Shown in pieces: positions 61,542 through 64,000 of a stretch of DNA of 64,000 nucleotides. Made by a program: the position numbers and the translations under genes. How positions within the stretch are numbered: position 1 is the first letter of the stretch; every line of letters begins with the position of its first letter. The notes under the pieces were generated by a model. The model was given only the letters and a program-made list of their open reading frames with translations. It searched no databases and was not told the DNA's origin. Location of the stretch: NCBI GenBank assembly GCA_963753575.1, contig CAVWCR010000003.1, forward strand, positions 4,402,001-4,466,000, written 5' to 3'. This DNA is from VAZQ01 sp963753575. GTDB lineage: Bacteria > Pseudomonadota > Alphaproteobacteria > Rhizobiales > Xanthobacteraceae.

Positions 61542-63086
61542 ATGACGCTGGCGCGCGACGTCACCGCGGTCGGCGGCGCGACGCTGCTGTCGCGGCTCCT
61601 CGGCTTCGTGCGCGACATGCTGATCGCGGCCGCGCTCGGCGCCGGCGCCCTCTCAGATGCCTATTTTGCCGCGCTCGCGCTACCCAACCTGTTCCGCCGG
61701 CTGCTGGCGGAAGGCGCGCTGAACGCGGCGTTCGTGCCGGTATGGCTGCGCGTCCGTCACCAGCGCGGCAGCGAGGGCGCGCGGCGGTTCGGCGAAACCG
61801 TCCTGGGCATGATGATGCTTGGCCTCGGCGTGATCGCGCTCATTGCCGTGGCGTTTGCGCCTGAGGTCGTACGCGCCATCGCGCCCGGCTTTGCGCCTGG
61901 CAGCGAGCGCTTCGTCCTTGCGGTCGACTTCGCGCGGCTGGCGCTGCCTTACCTCGCGATTGCGGGCGTCGTGGCGGTCGCCGCCGCAACGCTCAATGCC
62001 GAGGGCCGCATGGGCGCAGTCGCACTCGGCGTCGTGATCTTCAACGTCGTGCTGATCGCCGCAATCGCGGCGCTGCTCACCTCTGGCGTGACGGCGACGC
62101 GCACGACCGGTCTCGTTCTGGCGGGCGCGGTCGTGTTGGCAGGCGTCGCGCAATTGCTGCTGGTCGGCGGCGCGCTCCTGCGCATGCCGTCCGCGCCGCG
62201 GCGTCCACGCATCGGCTCCTCGCCGGACGCTCGCGCGTTCTTCGTCCTGGCCATCCCGGGACTGATCGCGGCCGGCATTCCGCAGCTCAAATTGATGGCG
62301 GGCAGCATCGTGGCGTCGCCTTCGGAAGCCGCGGTGTCGTGGCTCTACTACGCGTATCGTCTCTATGAGCTGCCGCTCGGCGTGGTGTCGGTCGCGATCG
62401 CGGCCGCGATCGGGCCGGCGGTCGCCGCGAGCCTGCGCACCGCTGACGCGAGCGCAATGGCGCGCGCCCAGGCGCGCGCCTTCGAGACCGCGCTTGGTCT
62501 TGCACTCCCGGCCGCGCTGGCGCTGGGGCTGTTGGCAGGCGAGATTGTGGGCGTGCTGTTCGAGCGCGGCGCGTTCGGCGCACACGATACCGCTGCGGTC
62601 GCGGCCGCGCTCGCCGCGATCTGCGCGGGCCTGCCCGGCCATGCGCTCGAAAAAGCGCTCGGCGCGGTATCGTTCGCGCATGAGGATACGCGCACCCCGA
62701 TGCTGGCGGCGCTGGTTGGGCTCGCGGCGGCGATCGCCGGGGCGCTGATCCTTTTCCCACTGCTTGGACACGTCGGTGTCGCGGCCGCAATTGCGATCTC
62801 GGACTGGCTGGGCGCGGGGCTGTTGGGCGTCGTGCTGGCGCGGCGCGGATGGCTCGCCGCTGATGCGGGGCTCGGCGCGCGACTGGCCCGCATCGTCGTG
62901 GCGACCGCCGTCATGGGGCTCGTTCTCATCGCCCTGAAATGGGCGCTTGCCGCAGAGCTCGCGGGCTCCGCGACCTGGCGCGCCATCGCGCTGGCTGCGC
63001 TGGTGACGGCCGGGCTCGCAGCCTATACGGCAGCCTTGCAGTTCCTCGGTGTCGTGCGGCTAGTGCCCCGCTTCCGAAGTTCGTGA
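61542..63086 (+). CDS. murJ: Lipid II flippase MurJ
   Basis: MOP-superfamily flippase for the peptidoglycan precursor lipid II, 514 residues, about 14 TM helices. ATG 61542 follows GGAGG. Family markers: LSRLLGFVRDMLIAAALGAG, LSDAYFAALALPNLFRRLLA, GALNAAFVPVW and YYAYRLYELPLGVVSVAIAA. The last eight residues, LVPRFRSS, and the stop are encoded by palindromic repeat module B (from 63060), so the native C terminus was replaced or cut by the element. The last TM helices look intact, so it is probably functional. trpS follows downstream. Confidence 0.94.
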   Translation: MTLARDVTAVGGATLLSRLLGFVRDMLIAAALGAGALSDAYFAALALPNLFRRLLAEGALNAAFVPVWLRVRHQRGSEGARRFGETVLGMMMLGLGVIALIAVAFAPEVVRAIAPGFAPGSERFVLAVDFARLALPYLAIAGVVAVAAATLNAEGRMGAVALGVVIFNVVLIAAIAALLTSGVTATRTTGLVLAGAVVLAGVAQLLLVGGALLRMPSAPRRPRIGSSPDARAFFVLAIPGLIAAGIPQLKLMAGSIVASPSEAAVSWLYYAYRLYELPLGVVSVAIAAAIGPAVAASLRTADASAMARAQARAFETALGLALPAALALGLLAGEIVGVLFERGAFGAHDTAAVAAALAAICAGLPGHALEKALGAVSFAHEDTRTPMLAALVGLAAAIAGALILFPLLGHVGVAAAIAISDWLGAGLLGVVLARRGWLAADAGLGARLARIVVATAVMGLVLIALKWALAAELAGSATWRAIALAALVTAGLAAYTAALQFLGVVRLVPRFRSS

Positions 63087-63226
63087 TACGCCGCAGCAAT
63101 CTCTGACACGAGCTTCAGAAGCAAAGGGGCGCTAGCAACTTTATGATTCTAGTGCCGCTTTTCGATTTGAAGTTCCTAACCGCGTTTGCCGCATCTGTTG
63201 TAGGAACTTCAAATCGGCGGCACTAG
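63060..63226 (-). repeat. Composite palindromic element, copy 4 (inverted: module B then A)
   Basis: Reverse-complement orientation of copies 1 and 2. Module B 63060-63135 begins CTAGTGCCCCGCTTCCGAAG and ends GGGGCGCTAG; linker 63136-63148; module A 63149-63226 with perfect 16-bp arms CGATTTGAAGTTCCTA (63163-63178) and TAGGAACTTCAAATCG (63201-63216), ending GGCGGCACTAG. The TTTT asymmetry of module A is on the opposite arm, and the linker reads as the complement of copy 2's, confirming the inversion. It overlaps the last eight codons and stop of murJ. Confidence 0.92.
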
Positions 63227-63321
63227 GCGTGCTCGTTGCCGCCGTTCGCGGACGGGTCTGACTGCCCTTGCCCACGGCGGAGCGCCGTGGCATGCACGCC
63301 GCGAACTCAAGGACAAGAACC

Positions 63322-64000
63322 ATGGCGTTCAAGCATCTAGTGTTTTCCGGCGTGCAGCCGACCGGCAATCTGCACCTCGGCAATTATCTCGGCGCGATCA
63401 TGAAGTTCGTCGAGCTGCAGCAGAGCCACGACTGCATCTATTGCGTGGTCGACCTGCACGCCATCACGACTTGGCAGGACCCGGCCGAGCTGCCGCGCGC
63501 CATCCGCGAGGTGACGGCCGCCTTCATCGCGGCCGGCATCGACCCGAAGACCCACATCGTGTTCAACCAGAGCCAGGTCGCCGAGCATGCCGAGCTCGCC
63601 TGGATCTTCAACTGCGTCGCCCGCATGGGCTGGCTCAACCGCATGACGCAGTTCAAGGAGAAGGCCGGCAAGGACCGCGAGAATGCTTCGGTCGGCTTGT
63701 TCTCCTATCCGACCCTGATGGCGGCCGACATCCTGGTCTACCGCGCGACGCATGTGCCGGTCGGCGACGACCAGAAGCAGCACCTCGAGCTCTCGCGCGA
63801 CATCGCCCAGAAATTCAACAACGACTTCGGCGACGCAATCCAGCGGCACGGCTTTGGCGATGCCTTCTTCCCGCAGCCCGAGCCGCTCATTCAGGGGCCG
63901 GCGACCCGCGTGATGTCGCTGCGCGACGGCACCAAGAAGATGTCGAAGTCGGATCCATCGGATCAGTCGCGCATCAACCTGACCGACGACGCCAACTCGA
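63322..64000 (+). CDS. trpS: Tryptophan-tRNA ligase (N-terminal part, cut by window edge)
   Basis: Class I tryptophanyl-tRNA synthetase. 226 codons are in the window, the frame is open at the right edge. ATG 63322 follows AAGGA. The HIGH-type motif is TGNLHLGNY (residues 14-22), the KMSKS motif is KMSKSDPSD (from 206). Other markers: VVDLHAITTWQDP and GDDQKQHLELSRDIAQKFN. It lies 95 bp after the palindromic element that ends murJ. Confidence 0.97.
   Translation, partial: MAFKHLVFSGVQPTGNLHLGNYLGAIMKFVELQQSHDCIYCVVDLHAITTWQDPAELPRAIREVTAAFIAAGIDPKTHIVFNQSQVAEHAELAWIFNCVARMGWLNRMTQFKEKAGKDRENASVGLFSYPTLMAADILVYRATHVPVGDDQKQHLELSRDIAQKFNNDFGDAIQRHGFGDAFFPQPEPLIQGPATRVMSLRDGTKKMSKSDPSDQSRINLTDDANS

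Overview
The window is a GC-rich chromosomal segment of an alphaproteobacterium, most likely a Hyphomicrobiales member near Nitrobacteraceae/Xanthobacteraceae (Bradyrhizobium, Pseudolabrys or Rhodoplanes-like). This is inferred from gene order (mdh-sucCD-sucA with zapE nearby; acnA, ccmABCDG, ispZ, ftsY, mtaB, dapF; rplU-rpmA; obgE-proB; murJ-trpS), from several periplasmic tricarboxylate-type (Bug) receptors, and from DUF2794 and DUF1223 proteins. Both ends cut genes: sucA at the left, trpS at the right. I saw no tRNA, rRNA, CRISPR array, prophage or intact insertion sequence.

Layout. 1-4.8 kb: TCA operon on the minus strand (mdh, sucC, sucD, sucA). 5-9.2 kb: orphan Bug receptor, Flp pilin, ZapE ATPase, GNAT acetyltransferase, ThpR. 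9.2-13.3 kb: divergent TesA-type esterase and YbbA/YbbP ABC exporter. 13.5-17 kb: Bax1-like protein, acetyltransferase remnant, DUF2794, a candidate small RNA, isochorismatase-fold hydrolase, DUF1223. 17-28.8 kb: aconitase, cytochrome c maturation genes, ispZ, ftsY, a pseudouridine synthase, a flavin-type oxidase, mtaB and dapF. 28.8-45.7 kb: an accessory zone with a GyrI-like secreted protein, a small overlapping gene pair, Bug receptors, a response regulator with a TadG-like protein, an IS1380 transposase scrap, a TRAP transporter, an outer-membrane beta-barrel, an orphan AMP-forming ligase, an LVIVD protein and an alpha/beta hydrolase. 45.8-64 kb: rplU-rpmA-GNAT, then about 10 kb of signalling and sulfur genes (two GGDEF proteins, chemoreceptor, CheW, thiol dioxygenase, four-domain rhodanese), then obgE-proB, adenosine kinase, murJ and trpS.

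The most unusual content is non-coding. A roughly 165-bp element made of two palindromic modules (A and B, each bounded by CTAGTGCC/GGCACTAG-like ends) occurs three times, once as the reverse complement, plus one solo B module. One copy supplies the last eight codons and the stop of murJ; another ends 7 bp before ccmA. Two further palindromic repeat families, a seven-copy 14-bp tandem array, a three-copy 14-bp array, a 24-bp duplication and a terminator-ended candidate sRNA were also found. Core metabolic operons look intact; the accessory zone shows decay (acetyltransferase and transposase remnants) and acquisition (a less GC-rich ligase gene).
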